Of a stretch of DNA of 57,337 nt, positions 1-10,016 are shown in pieces. The stretch spans positions 1 to 57,337 of the forward strand of contig CACFQM010000002.1 in assembly GCA_902568425.1 (NCBI GenBank), given 5' to 3'. Made by a program: the position numbers and the translations under genes. The notes under the pieces were generated by a model. That model was not told where the DNA came from, did not search any database, and saw only the letters and a program-made list of their open reading frames with translations. Source of the DNA: an uncultured Pelagibacteraceae bacterium (lineage in GTDB: Bacteria > Pseudomonadota > Alphaproteobacteria > Pelagibacterales > Pelagibacteraceae). Positions within the stretch are counted from its first letter, which is position 1. Each line of letters begins with the position of its first letter.

Positions 1-1350
1 GCCGCCTAAAACAAAAGCTAATATTAGTGGAGGCATCGGGAACTTATAAAGCCTTAGTCCTGTAGCAACTACTGCAATGCCAATCATTAGGAAAATATCA
101 AAAGTATTAAAAGACATTAAATAAATTCCTGTTACTGAAAAGAATAAAATCATTGGTATTAAAAATGTTCTTGGGACTGCAAGTATTCTAGCTATGTAAG
201 GTATTAATGGTAAGTTAAGTATTAAAAGTACAACCATTCCAATATACATAGACATTATAACTGACCAAAAAATTTCTGGGTTTGTCATATAAAGTCTAGG
301 TCCAGGCTGAATTCCAAAACCTAAAAGGGCACCTAACATAACAGCTGTTGTACCACTTCCTGGAATACCAAGTGTTAATAATGGTACAAATGAACCAGAG
401 CACGCAGCATTGTTAGCAGTTTCAGGTGCAGATAGTCCATGAACACTTCCTTTACCAAATTTTTCTTTTTCTTCTTTATTTACAAAGTTCCGTTCCATTC
501 CGTAAGCCAAAAAGGACGCAATTGTTGAGCCAGCTCCAGGTAAAACACCAACAATAAAACCAATTATTGATGATCTTGGAATGGTTTTTAAAGTTTTTTT
601 TGTTTCTTCTTTATCTAATTTTATTGATCCTAATTCTTTGAGCGATATAGCTTTAGCAGCACTACTTGGGTCAGTACCTTTTAAAATTATTGTTAGTGCC
701 TCACTCATTGCAAAAGTAGCCATTACAACTAATACAAAACTTATTCCGTCAGATAAATTCATATTATTAAAAACAAATCGTGGAATATCAGATAAAGTAT
801 CTTGTCCAACTGTGGCTAACATCAAACCTAATACTGCCATCATCATCGCTTTTAAAAATTGTCCTTTGGCTGAAAAAGCAGAAACTGCCGTTAAACCTAG
901 GACCATTAATGCAAAATAATCTGGTGATCGAAAAGCTAAACTCACTTTTGATAAACTTGGAGCAGCAAATAATAAAAATATTGCAGCGATAGTGCCTCCT
1001 GCAAAAGAACTATAAGCTGCTATTGCAAGAGCCTTACCAGCTTTACCTTGTTGTGCCATTGGATAACCATCAAATGAAGTTGCGACAGTTCCGGGAACAC
1101 CTGGGGCATTAATTAAAATTGATGAAGTAGATCCACCAAAAACAGCTCCATAGTAAACTCCAGCCATTAAAATTAAACCAGTAGCAGGATCAAAACCATA
1201 AGTAATTGGGATCATCAAAGCGATAGCTGTCATTGGACCTAACCCTGGTAACATTCCTATGATTGTCCCAAAAAAACATCCCATCATTACCATTAAAATG
1301 TTTTTTAATGATAACGCAGTATTTAATCCTATTAAAATTCCTTCGATCAT
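1..1350 (-). CDS. tctA: Tripartite tricarboxylate transporter large permease TctA (3' end beyond window start)
   Basis: My minus-strand translation from ATG at 1350: MIEGILIGLNTALSLKNILMVMMGCFFGTIIGMLPGLGPMTAIALMIPITYGFDPATGLILMAGVYYGAVFGGSTSSILINAPGVPGTVATSFDGYPMAQ; typical TctA N-terminus; next to tctB and tctC. Truncated, so absent from ORF track. Confidence 0.93.
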   Translation of the reverse strand, partial: MIEGILIGLNTALSLKNILMVMMGCFFGTIIGMLPGLGPMTAIALMIPITYGFDPATGLILMAGVYYGAVFGGSTSSILINAPGVPGTVATSFDGYPMAQQGKAGKALAIAAYSSFAGGTIAAIFLLFAAPSLSKVSLAFRSPDYFALMVLGLTAVSAFSAKGQFLKAMMMAVLGLMLATVGQDTLSDIPRFVFNNMNLSDGISFVLVVMATFAMSEALTIILKGTDPSSAAKAISLKELGSIKLDKEETKKTLKTIPRSSIIGFIVGVLPGAGSTIASFLAYGMERNFVNKEEKEKFGKGSVHGLSAPETANNAACSGSFVPLLTLGIPGSGTTAVMLGALLGFGIQPGPRLYMTNPEIFWSVIMSMYIGMVVLLILNLPLIPYIARILAVPRTFLIPMILFFSVTGIYLMSFNTFDIFLMIGIAVVATGLRLYKFPMPPLILAFVLGG

Positions 1351-1817
1351 CCAATTATTCCTAAGTATTTTAATAAAGGATCTCTAAGATAAATATCTAA
1401 AACCCCATGTAGTAAAAGCATAAATAAAGCCACAAATGGAAATGAAAAAAGCAACATCCATTTCCACCTTCTTTCACCTAGAAAATAATAAGCAAAAAGT
1501 AAAAAAATCGATGTAGATAAAAAGAAGCCAACTCTTAAGATGGTAAAGCCGTAAAAAATCATTGTAACAACCAACAAAATAACTTTTTTATAATCTAAAA
1601 CTTTATGATTAACCTCTTCTACAGTTTTTTCAGGTAAAATCATTCTTAATGCTGAAAGCAACATTCCTGTATAACCAAGATAGATAGGAAATGTTTTTGC
1701 ATTAAATGGAGCGTTTTCATCAAATGAAAACACTTGTATTTGGTAAGCTGTATAAAGATAGAAAGCAGATAAAACAAAGAAGAGCAGCGAGATAATTTTA
1801 ACTGAACTTATCTTCAC
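1347..1817 (-). CDS. tctB: Tripartite tricarboxylate transporter small permease TctB family
   Basis: 156 aa, four hydrophobic segments, position between tctC and tctA, overlaps tctA start. Confidence 0.88.
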   Translation of the reverse strand: MKISSVKIISLLFFVLSAFYLYTAYQIQVFSFDENAPFNAKTFPIYLGYTGMLLSALRMILPEKTVEEVNHKVLDYKKVILLVVTMIFYGFTILRVGFFLSTSIFLLFAYYFLGERRWKWMLLFSFPFVALFMLLLHGVLDIYLRDPLLKYLGIIG

Positions 1818-1842
1818 TGCTCCTCCTTTAAATCCTAACGGA

Positions 1843-2820
1843 TTAAATTACTCCAAGTTTTTTCATAAGAGCTGTCATCTCTTTTGTTTGTGTTTGAAGA
1901 AATTTCACAAACTTTTTGTCTGGATTATAAATATTAACCCAAGCATTTCTTTTTCTAACAGCTTCCCATTCAGGAGTTTTTTGAACATCACCTAGCATTT
2001 TAGCGATTTTCTTTTTATCACCGCTGCTCATACCAGGAGGGCCAAAAAATCCTCTCCAGTTTACAAACTGAACGTCGAAACCTTGTTCTTTTAATGTTGG
2101 AACGTCAGGTGCATCACTTACTCTTTTAGGTGCAGTGATACCAATTATTCTAACTTGGTCTCTTGCTCCCATAACTTCTCCCAAACCAGTTGAAAGAATT
2201 TGAGTTTCTCCTGATAACAATCCTGCTAAAGCTTTTCCTCCAGCATCGTAAGGGATATAAACTACTTTATTTGGATCAGCTCCTGCTTCTTGAAATGCAA
2301 GCGCACCAATTAAATGGTCCATGCTTCCTCTTACAGATCCACCAGCCATTTTCACAGATTTTGGATTAGCTTTGTAAGCTGCTACAACATCTTTGAAATT
2401 TTTATATGGTGAGTTCTTTGCTACAGCTATTGCACCGTAATCACCGATAACTCCAGCTATTGGTACAACATCTTTATACGAAAGAACACCGCTACCCTTC
2501 ACATAACCTTTGTGTCTTGTGATAGATCTTAAAACTAATGGTGTTGATTGAACTAATACAGTTCCTTCAGGTTTTGTATTAATTAAAAATGATAGAGCTT
2601 TACCTCCACCACCCCCTGACATGTTTTCAAAAGATGCACTTTTGAGCATACCAGATTTTGTTAATGCTTCACCTGTCCCTCTAGCAGTTCCATCCCAACC
2701 ACCGCCAGCTCCACCACCGATTATGAAGTGAAGTTTATCAATTGCAAATGATTGTGTTGAAAAAGATAAGAAAAGAACAGACGCAAATAATAAACTTTTA
2801 AGTTTTCTTATATTTATCAT
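1843..2820 (-). CDS. tctC: Tripartite tricarboxylate transporter substrate-binding protein (Bug/TctC family)
   Basis: 325 aa with signal peptide, 'IIGGGAGGGWDGTARGTGEALTKSG' N-terminus, 'VYIPYDAGGKALAGLLSGE' motif. Confidence 0.92.
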   Translation of the reverse strand: MINIRKLKSLLFASVLFLSFSTQSFAIDKLHFIIGGGAGGGWDGTARGTGEALTKSGMLKSASFENMSGGGGGKALSFLINTKPEGTVLVQSTPLVLRSITRHKGYVKGSGVLSYKDVVPIAGVIGDYGAIAVAKNSPYKNFKDVVAAYKANPKSVKMAGGSVRGSMDHLIGALAFQEAGADPNKVVYIPYDAGGKALAGLLSGETQILSTGLGEVMGARDQVRIIGITAPKRVSDAPDVPTLKEQGFDVQFVNWRGFFGPPGMSSGDKKKIAKMLGDVQKTPEWEAVRKRNAWVNIYNPDKKFVKFLQTQTKEMTALMKKLGVI

Positions 2821-2876
2821 TTTTTCCCCCTTTTTATTTAATACCTTATTAAATTTTGAATTAATTAAAGAGTCAA

Positions 2877-4379
2877 TTAGAAAATTACTTTATTGGTTCT
2901 AGTTCTCAACGATTTTGCCCTTACTTCAACATTAAGTTTATGAAGTTCGCCTGATTTGAGTTTTCTAAGATTTTGAACAACCTTAATAAATCTATTTGAC
3001 TCTTTTGGTGAAATAATTCCATTTGTAAGTGTCTGAAACTTTTCGATGTAATTTTCTCTCTCAAAAGGCCTGTTACCCGCGGGATGCGCATCTGCTACTG
3101 ATATTTCATCCTCTATCTTTGAGCCATCTTTCATTTTAATTACAACTCTACCCCCGAAACATTTTTTATTAGGGTCGGGATCGTGGTATTTTTTTGTCCA
3201 TTTTTTATCTTCAAAAGTTTTTACTTTTCTCCATAATTGAACTGTGCTTTTTTTATTGGCTCTTTTAGGTGTATAAGAATTCACGTGGTGCCACTTACCA
3301 TCTTCTAACGCTACAGCAAAAATATACATAATAGAGTGATCCAAAGTTTCTCTACTCGCATTTGGGTCCATTTTTTGTGGATCCTTTGCTCCAGTTCCAA
3401 TCACATAGTGAGTATGATGACTTGTATGAATTTCTACAGATTTAATTTTTGAAAAGTTATCTATACTTTCGTTCATTCTTCTTGCTAAATCGATAAGTGC
3501 TTGTGATTGATATTCTGCTGAGTGTTCTTTTGTATAAGTTTCTAAAATAGCTTTTTTTTCTTCATTTATATTTGGAAGTGGCACTGTATATCTAGCCTTA
3601 GGTCCTGAAAGTACATAGGCAATTACACTATCTTCTCCCTCATAAATTGGACTAGGCGCTCCCTCTCCTCTCATACATCTGTCGACTGCTTCAATTGCTA
3701 ATTTTCCAGCATGTGCCGGAGCAAATGCTTTCCAACTCGAAATTTCTCCTTTTCTTGATTGTCTTGTAGAAACCGTTGTGTGAAGCGCTTGTTGCACTGA
3801 TTGATAAATTTTATCTGTATTTAATTTTAATAAAGAGCCTAGACCTGCAGCTACACTTGGACCTAAATGTGCGATGTGATCTATTTTATGTTCATGTAAA
3901 CATATTCCTTTAACAAGATTAACTTGAACTTCGTAGCCTGTTAAAATTCCTCTAATCAGATCTCTGCCTGATAATTTTTTTTGTTGAGCAACTGCTAGAA
4001 TTGGTGGGATATTATCCCCTGGATGACTATAATCGGCTGCTAAGAAAGTATCGTGAAAATCTAATTCTCTAACCGCGGTTCCATTTGCCCAGGCTGCCCA
4101 TTCACAATCGAATTTTTTCTTTGGACTTAAACCAAATAATGTCGCTCCATTTTTTCTTGGATGAGCTAAAGCCATTTCTCTTGCGGATATAACTGGTTTT
4201 CTATTGAAGGAGGCAATAGCAACTGATGCGTTATCAATTATTCTATTGATGACCATATCGATAGCATACTCATTTAATTTTGCTTTATCTGATGCTATTT
4301 CAGCAATCTTCCAGGCTAATTGGTCTTTTTTTTTAAGTTTTGATGCTGAAGGATATACTTTTACTTTTATATTTCTCAT
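2877..4379 (-). CDS. prpD: MmgE/PrpD family protein (2-methylcitrate dehydratase-like)
   Basis: 500 aa, '[34 protein letters not shown]' PrpD signature. Confidence 0.88.
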   Translation of the reverse strand: MRNIKVKVYPSASKLKKKDQLAWKIAEIASDKAKLNEYAIDMVINRIIDNASVAIASFNRKPVISAREMALAHPRKNGATLFGLSPKKKFDCEWAAWANGTAVRELDFHDTFLAADYSHPGDNIPPILAVAQQKKLSGRDLIRGILTGYEVQVNLVKGICLHEHKIDHIAHLGPSVAAGLGSLLKLNTDKIYQSVQQALHTTVSTRQSRKGEISSWKAFAPAHAGKLAIEAVDRCMRGEGAPSPIYEGEDSVIAYVLSGPKARYTVPLPNINEEKKAILETYTKEHSAEYQSQALIDLARRMNESIDNFSKIKSVEIHTSHHTHYVIGTGAKDPQKMDPNASRETLDHSIMYIFAVALEDGKWHHVNSYTPKRANKKSTVQLWRKVKTFEDKKWTKKYHDPDPNKKCFGGRVVIKMKDGSKIEDEISVADAHPAGNRPFERENYIEKFQTLTNGIISPKESNRFIKVVQNLRKLKSGELHKLNVEVRAKSLRTRTNKVIF

Positions 4380-5038
4380 TTTAAATTTAATAATTCTCTT
4401 AAGTTTTTTACCTCATTTTTTGGTTTGTAATCAAGTTTGTCGAATACATTATTTGTTCGATTAACCCAAATAGCATTATAACCATAATTTCCACCACCAG
4501 AAACATCCCAAGTATTTGCGCTTAAAAAAGTAATTTCCTCTTTTTTTATCTTGTATTTATTAATTGGGATATCGTAAACTTTTGGATCAGGCTTGTATAT
4601 CTTTACTTCTTCGATTGAGAAAACATCATCAAATAAATTTTCTAAGTTACTATTTTTAACTAAATTGCTTAAAAGGCTTGGTGTTCCATTCGATAAAATA
4701 GCAAGTTTTATCGATTTTTTTTTTAATTCCTCAAGAACACTTTTTACTTCTGGAAAAGTAGAGAGTTCTTTATAAAGATTTAATAACTCATTCCTCATTG
4801 ATTTATCTATTTTAAAAGTGAGCATGGACTTATCTAAAGAGTCTTCTGTAATCTGCCAGAAATCTTTATGTTTTTTCATCAAACTTCTTAGCCAAGTATA
4901 CTCAAGTTGGGTAGTTCTCCAATAATTGGCAAAGGTTTCCCATTTGTCTCCAATTTTATCTTTACACTTTTCAGCTGCTGAGTTCACATCAAATAATGTG
5001 CCGTAAGCATCAAAAACAATAGCCTTTGTATTATTCAT
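4376..5038 (-). CDS. Haloacid dehalogenase type II (HAD superfamily)
   Basis: '[16 protein letters not shown]' motif I, '[12 protein letters not shown]' motif II, '[10 protein letters not shown]' motif III. Confidence 0.88.
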   Translation of the reverse strand: MNNTKAIVFDAYGTLFDVNSAAEKCKDKIGDKWETFANYWRTTQLEYTWLRSLMKKHKDFWQITEDSLDKSMLTFKIDKSMRNELLNLYKELSTFPEVKSVLEELKKKSIKLAILSNGTPSLLSNLVKNSNLENLFDDVFSIEEVKIYKPDPKVYDIPINKYKIKKEEITFLSANTWDVSGGGNYGYNAIWVNRTNNVFDKLDYKPKNEVKNLRELLNLK

Positions 5039-5040
5039 TT

Positions 5041-7719
5041 TTAATTAAGCATATTTCTTAAAACGTATTGGAGAATTCCACCGTTTTTATAATACTCAAT
5101 TTCATTTTCTGTATCTATTCTTGATAGGAGTTTAATAGTTTTGCTTGAACCATCTGCATATTTAATTTCACAATTTACTTCTGCTCCAGGATTTATTCCT
5201 TTTTCAATATCAATAATAGTAAATAACTCAGTGCCTTTTATGTTGAGTTTTTTTCTATCGAAACCTTCTTTAAATTGAAGTGGTAAAATTCCCATTCCTA
5301 CTAGATTTGATCTATGTATCCTCTCAAAACTCTCAGCGATTACAGCTTTTATTCCTAATAATTTTGTTCCTTTAGCAGCCCAATCTCTTGAAGAGCCTGT
5401 TCCATATTCTTTACCAGCTACTACAACTAAACTTGTCCCTCTTTTTTTATATTCCATTGCAGCTTCATATACGCTCATTTGTTTTCCATCTGGTTGTAAT
5501 ATTGTAAAACCGCCTTCTGTCCCTGAAGCCATTTCGTTTCTAATCCTAATATTTCCAAATGTTCCTCTCAACATAACTTCATGATTGCCTCTTCTAGCCC
5601 CGTAAGAATTAAAATCTTTTTGCTGAACCTGATGTTTCATAAAGTAATCGCCAGTTGGGCTATCTTTTTTAATAGATCCAGCTGGGGAAATATGATCGGT
5701 TGTTACGGTATCACCCAATATTAAAAGTGGTCTTGCATCATTAATTTTCTTAAATCCTTCTGGCTTGTCAGGTAAATTATCAAAAAAAGGTGGTTTTTTT
5801 ACGTAAGTAGAACTTTCCTCCCAATTATAAATGCTGCTTTGGTCTGTTTTAATAGAACTCCATTCTTTTGGTCCTTCAGAAACATTCGAGTATCTCTTAA
5901 CAAACATATCGGCATTAATAGATTTTAACATTAAATCTTCGATCTCTTTGTTTGAAGGCCAAATATCTTTTAAGAACACATCTTTTCCATTTTTATCTTT
6001 ACCTAATGAATTTTTGTAAAGATCATGATGCATATTTCCTGCTAGAGCATATGCAACTACCAAAGGTGGTGATGCTAAATAATTTGCTTTTACATCTGGA
6101 TTTATTCTTCCTTCAAAGTTTCTATTTCCAGATAATACTGAGACTGCATAAAGATTTTCTTTATGTATTGCCTCAGAAATTTCTTTATCTAAAGGCCCAG
6201 AGTTGCCTATACAAGTTGTGCAACCATAACCAACTAGATTAAAACCTAATTGATCTAAATACTTATTTAACCCAGCTTTTTCTAAATAATCTGTTACGAC
6301 TTGAGACCCTGGTGCTAATGATGTTTTTACCCAAGGTTTTACCTTTAAACCTTTTTCAACAGCTTTTTTTGCTACTAGTCCTGCACCAATCATAACACTG
6401 GGGTTTGATGTATTTGTACAAGAAGTAATCGCACCAATAACAATATCACCATCTTTAATTTTAAATTCTTTGTTATTAACCTTGGCTTCTAAAGGAACCT
6501 TTCTTTTTGTATTTTCCTTAAATGCTCTGTCGAAATCTTTTGCAGCATTTGTTAATAAAACTTTATCTTGCGGTCTCTTTGGTCCCGAAATACTTGGAAC
6601 AACAGAATTTAAATCTAATGATATTGTATCAGTAAATTCTATTTGGTCATTTTGGTTTGACCATAATCCCTGTTCTTTAGAATATTTCTCAACAAGAGCA
6701 GTTGTGTTTTCATCTCTTCCAGAAAATTTTAAATACTTTATTGTTTCATCATCTATAGGAAAAAAACCACAAGTAGCTCCATACTCAGGGGCCATATTAG
6801 CAATTGTTGCTCTATCAGCTAATGATAAGTTTTTTAACCCATCACCAAAAAATTCTACAAATTTTCCAACAACACCTTTTTTCCTTAACATTTGTACAAT
6901 TGTTAAAACTAAATCACTTGCTGTTGTTCCCTCAGTAAGTTTTCCATTAATTTCAAAACCAATTACCTCAGGTATTAACATTGAAATTGGTTGACCTAAC
7001 ATAGCTGCTTCTGCTTCAATACCCCCAACTCCCCAACCAAGAACTGATAAACCATTTACCATCGTAGTATGACTGTCTGTCCCAACTAAAGTATCAGGAT
7101 AAGCAAATAACTGACCGTTAACCTCTGAAGACCAAACAACTTTAGATAAATATTCCAAATTAACTTGATGGCAAATACCTGTTCCAGGTGGCACAACTCT
7201 AAAATTATTAAACGCACTTTGCCCCCATTTTAAGAAAGAGTATCTTTCACCATTTCTATCAAATTCTCTTTTTACATTTTTTGAGAAAGAATCTTTTTTT
7301 GCATAATTATCAACCATCACTGAATGATCAATAACTAGGTCTACAGTTGATAGAGGGTTTATTTTATTTGGATCTTTGTTTTTTGATTTTACAGCATCTC
7401 TCATTGCAGCTAAGTCTGCAACAGCTGGTATTCCTGTGTAATCTTGTAATAAAATTCTCGCTGGTCTGTAGGCTATTTCTTGTTTTGAACTTTTTGTATT
7501 CAACCAATCTGCGATAGCTTTGATTTGTTTTTTATTTACAGTTAAATCGTCCTCAAATCTTAATAAATTTTCAAGAAGAACTTTAATTGATTTTGGAAGT
7601 TTTTTTATATTTTTCAAACCATTCTTTTCAGCTTTCATAAGATTGAAAAAACTATACTTCTTGCCCGAAACTGTCAGTGTATCTAACGATTGAAATGAAT
7701 TTTTACTTTTAAATTCCAT
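5041..7719 (-). CDS. acnA: Aconitate hydratase AcnA
   Basis: 892 aa; 'LVGTDSHTTMVNGLSVLGWGVGGIEAEAAMLGQP', 'GAITSCTNTSNPSVMIGAGL', 'YGTGSSRDWAAKGTKLLGIKAVIAESFERIHRSNLVGMGILPL'. Confidence 0.97.
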   Translation of the reverse strand: MEFKSKNSFQSLDTLTVSGKKYSFFNLMKAEKNGLKNIKKLPKSIKVLLENLLRFEDDLTVNKKQIKAIADWLNTKSSKQEIAYRPARILLQDYTGIPAVADLAAMRDAVKSKNKDPNKINPLSTVDLVIDHSVMVDNYAKKDSFSKNVKREFDRNGERYSFLKWGQSAFNNFRVVPPGTGICHQVNLEYLSKVVWSSEVNGQLFAYPDTLVGTDSHTTMVNGLSVLGWGVGGIEAEAAMLGQPISMLIPEVIGFEINGKLTEGTTASDLVLTIVQMLRKKGVVGKFVEFFGDGLKNLSLADRATIANMAPEYGATCGFFPIDDETIKYLKFSGRDENTTALVEKYSKEQGLWSNQNDQIEFTDTISLDLNSVVPSISGPKRPQDKVLLTNAAKDFDRAFKENTKRKVPLEAKVNNKEFKIKDGDIVIGAITSCTNTSNPSVMIGAGLVAKKAVEKGLKVKPWVKTSLAPGSQVVTDYLEKAGLNKYLDQLGFNLVGYGCTTCIGNSGPLDKEISEAIHKENLYAVSVLSGNRNFEGRINPDVKANYLASPPLVVAYALAGNMHHDLYKNSLGKDKNGKDVFLKDIWPSNKEIEDLMLKSINADMFVKRYSNVSEGPKEWSSIKTDQSSIYNWEESSTYVKKPPFFDNLPDKPEGFKKINDARPLLILGDTVTTDHISPAGSIKKDSPTGDYFMKHQVQQKDFNSYGARRGNHEVMLRGTFGNIRIRNEMASGTEGGFTILQPDGKQMSVYEAAMEYKKRGTSLVVVAGKEYGTGSSRDWAAKGTKLLGIKAVIAESFERIHRSNLVGMGILPLQFKEGFDRKKLNIKGTELFTIIDIEKGINPGAEVNCEIKYADGSSKTIKLLSRIDTENEIEYYKNGGILQYVLRNMLN

Positions 7720-7722
7720 GCT

Positions 7723-8313
7723 CTATACATAGAACAAAATTACGCAAACGATAAGTAAAAAAGACATTGTATAGTTAAAATTCGTTATAAATTTTTTACT
7801 TGTGGCAAATTTTCTCAAATATTTTCCAATTAAACACCATGTAGTAATACTTCCAATTGCCATAAAGAAATAAACAGTAGTAACTATTATCGAGTCTCTT
7901 AAATAATTAAATTGAACATCTACAAACGTTGAGACAGTTATCATGGCTACAACAACACCTTTAGGGTTTATAAATTGAAAAAAAAATGTTTCAAAAAATC
8001 CTATTGGTTGTTTAACTACCGTTTGATTTGTATTGCTTGAAAATGCAATTTTATAGGCAAGATAAACAAGAAAAAAGCTCCCTAAAATTTTTATAATTAA
8101 TTGTAATATCTCGAACTTTTGAAAGATAACTATTAAACCAGCCTCCATACAAATTAACATGGTCGTCCATCCAAAAATAACGCCTAACATTAAAGGTGCA
8201 GTTTTTTTAAAGCCAAAATTAAAACCAGAGTGGGAAGCCATTATATTATTTGGCCCTGGTGTGAATGATGTTGCTATCCCAAATAAAATTAGAGTTAAAA
8301 ACTGAGGATACAT
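7723..8313 (-). CDS. LysE/RhtB family amino acid exporter
   Basis: 'GIATSFTPGPNNIMASHSGFNFG' LysE N-terminal motif, multiple TM segments. Confidence 0.9.
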   Translation of the reverse strand: MYPQFLTLILFGIATSFTPGPNNIMASHSGFNFGFKKTAPLMLGVIFGWTTMLICMEAGLIVIFQKFEILQLIIKILGSFFLVYLAYKIAFSSNTNQTVVKQPIGFFETFFFQFINPKGVVVAMITVSTFVDVQFNYLRDSIIVTTVYFFMAIGSITTWCLIGKYLRKFATSKKFITNFNYTMSFLLIVCVILFYV

Positions 8314-8654
8314 TAAGCTATATCTAAACCATTCTCAGTTTTTTGTGAGGGATGGACTAAAACTACTTTGCCATCCTTTTCTATGGCTCCTAAAATTAAA
8401 ACCTCAGATACAACACCTGCAATATTTTTTTTAGGAAAGTTGCAGACACCAATTACTTGTTTTCCAACCAAATTTTCAGAATTATAGTAGTGTGTTATTT
8501 GTGCTGAAGATTTTTTTATTCCAATTTTCGAACCAAAATCAACTTCTAAAACTAACGAAGGTTTTCTTGCTTTAATATTTTTTGATACTTTTAATACAGT
8601 TCCAACTGAAATTTGAACTTTTTGGTAATCTTCAAATGTAATTTCATTCTTCAT
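8313..8654 (-). CDS. csaA: CsaA-like tRNA-binding domain protein
   Basis: 113 aa; 'ITFEDYQKVQISVGTVLKV', 'DFGSKIGIKKSSAQIT', 'NLVGKQVIGVCNFPKKNIAGVVSEVLILGA'. Confidence 0.9.
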   Translation of the reverse strand: MKNEITFEDYQKVQISVGTVLKVSKNIKARKPSLVLEVDFGSKIGIKKSSAQITHYYNSENLVGKQVIGVCNFPKKNIAGVVSEVLILGAIEKDGKVVLVHPSQKTENGLDIA

Positions 8655-8787
8655 AATTTTTATTTTATCTATATATAATGAGGTATCACCTTAATCTACA
8701 AGGTAAATAAATGAAATTTTGGCATTGAAAAGTCTGTTTTAAAAGTAAATACTATTCAAAATTAATAATACTAATAAGAGGGGAAAT

Positions 8788-9969
8788 ATGAAAAAAGTAT
8801 TTATTGCTGCAATTATGTATTTGTCAGTCTTGACTACAAACACTTTTGCAGAAGTTAAAATGGGTATAATTTTAGGATTCACTGGTCCAATTGAATCTTT
8901 AACACCAGCTATGGCGGCTTCAGCAGAATTGGCTTTTAAAGAAGCTTCTGACTCAGGTTCGTTACTTGGTGGAGAAAAAATTAAACCAATAAGAGCAGAC
9001 TCAACTTGTGTTGACTCAGCTGCAGCTACAACAGCTGCTGAAGGATTAGTTTCACAAGGTGTTGCTGCGATTATGGGAGCGGACTGCTCTGGTGTTACTG
9101 GAGCTATAGCAAGTAATGTGGCAGTTTCTAATGGTATAGTAATGATATCACCATCAGCAACCTCGCCTGGATTAACAACTTTAGATGATAAAGGTTTGTT
9201 TTTCCGAACAGCTCCATCTGATGCACGTGGTGGACAGATATTAGCTGACATTACAAAAGATAGAAAAATTAAAAGCGTTGCAATTACTTATACAAATAAT
9301 GATTACGGTAAAGGACTTGCTGATGTTTACTCAGCAGCCGTTAAAGCTCATGGTATTAAAGTAACAACGGTTAACGCTCACGAAGACGGAAAAGCTGACT
9401 ACAGTTCTGAGGTATCAACATTAGCTTCTGCTGGTGGAGATGCTGTTGCTGTAATTGGTTATCTTGACCAAGGTGGTAAGGGAATAATCCAAGGATCGCT
9501 TGATTCTGGTGCCTTTGATACATTTATTTTATCAGACGGTATGATTGGTGACTCGCTTACAGATACTTTTGGTAAAAGTTTAAATAAATCTTTTGGTTCT
9601 CTACCTGGTTCTATGGGTAAAGGAGCAGGAGTATTTAAAAATGTTGCAAGTGCAGCTGGAATTGATTCATCTGGTCCGTATACAGGAGAGTCTTATGATG
9701 CTGCAGCTTTAATTGTGCTTGCGATGCAAGCTGGAGGTTCAGCTGATCGTGGTTCAATAGCTAAAAACGTAATGTCTGTTGCGAACGCACCAGGTACTAA
9801 GATTTACCCTGGAGAGCTAAAAAAAGGTTTAGATCTTTTAGCTAAAGGTAAATCAATTGATTACGAAGGAGCAACTGCTGTCAAATTTACAGATGTCGGA
9901 GAACACGTTGGTAACTTCATTGAAAAAGAAGTTAAAGGCGGTAAATTTAAAAATAAAAAACAAAGATAA
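8788..9969 (+). CDS. Branched-chain amino acid ABC transporter substrate-binding protein
   Basis: 393 aa, signal peptide, type I periplasmic binding fold motifs; adjacent to liv-type permeases. Confidence 0.9.
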   Translation: MKKVFIAAIMYLSVLTTNTFAEVKMGIILGFTGPIESLTPAMAASAELAFKEASDSGSLLGGEKIKPIRADSTCVDSAAATTAAEGLVSQGVAAIMGADCSGVTGAIASNVAVSNGIVMISPSATSPGLTTLDDKGLFFRTAPSDARGGQILADITKDRKIKSVAITYTNNDYGKGLADVYSAAVKAHGIKVTTVNAHEDGKADYSSEVSTLASAGGDAVAVIGYLDQGGKGIIQGSLDSGAFDTFILSDGMIGDSLTDTFGKSLNKSFGSLPGSMGKGAGVFKNVASAAGIDSSGPYTGESYDAAALIVLAMQAGGSADRGSIAKNVMSVANAPGTKIYPGELKKGLDLLAKGKSIDYEGATAVKFTDVGEHVGNFIEKEVKGGKFKNKKQR

Positions 9970-9982
9970 AAATTAATTTTAG

Positions 9983-10016
9983 AGCCTCAGCGGTTTAACT
10001 GCTGAGGCTTTTTTTT
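9983..10016 (+). terminator. Rho-independent terminator after the substrate-binding protein gene
   Basis: GCCTCAGC (9984-9991) / GCTGAGGC (10001-10008) perfect stem followed by T-run. Confidence 0.9.

Noticed and set aside
581-919. 112-aa + strand ORF (and 780-992)
   Set aside because: Antisense to tctA, which reads through this region on the minus strand.
6470-6994. 174-aa + strand ORF
   Set aside because: Lies entirely antisense within acnA, whose minus-strand protein is unambiguous.
8739-9251. 170-aa minus-strand ORF
   Set aside because: Antisense to the well-supported substrate-binding protein gene at 8788-9969.
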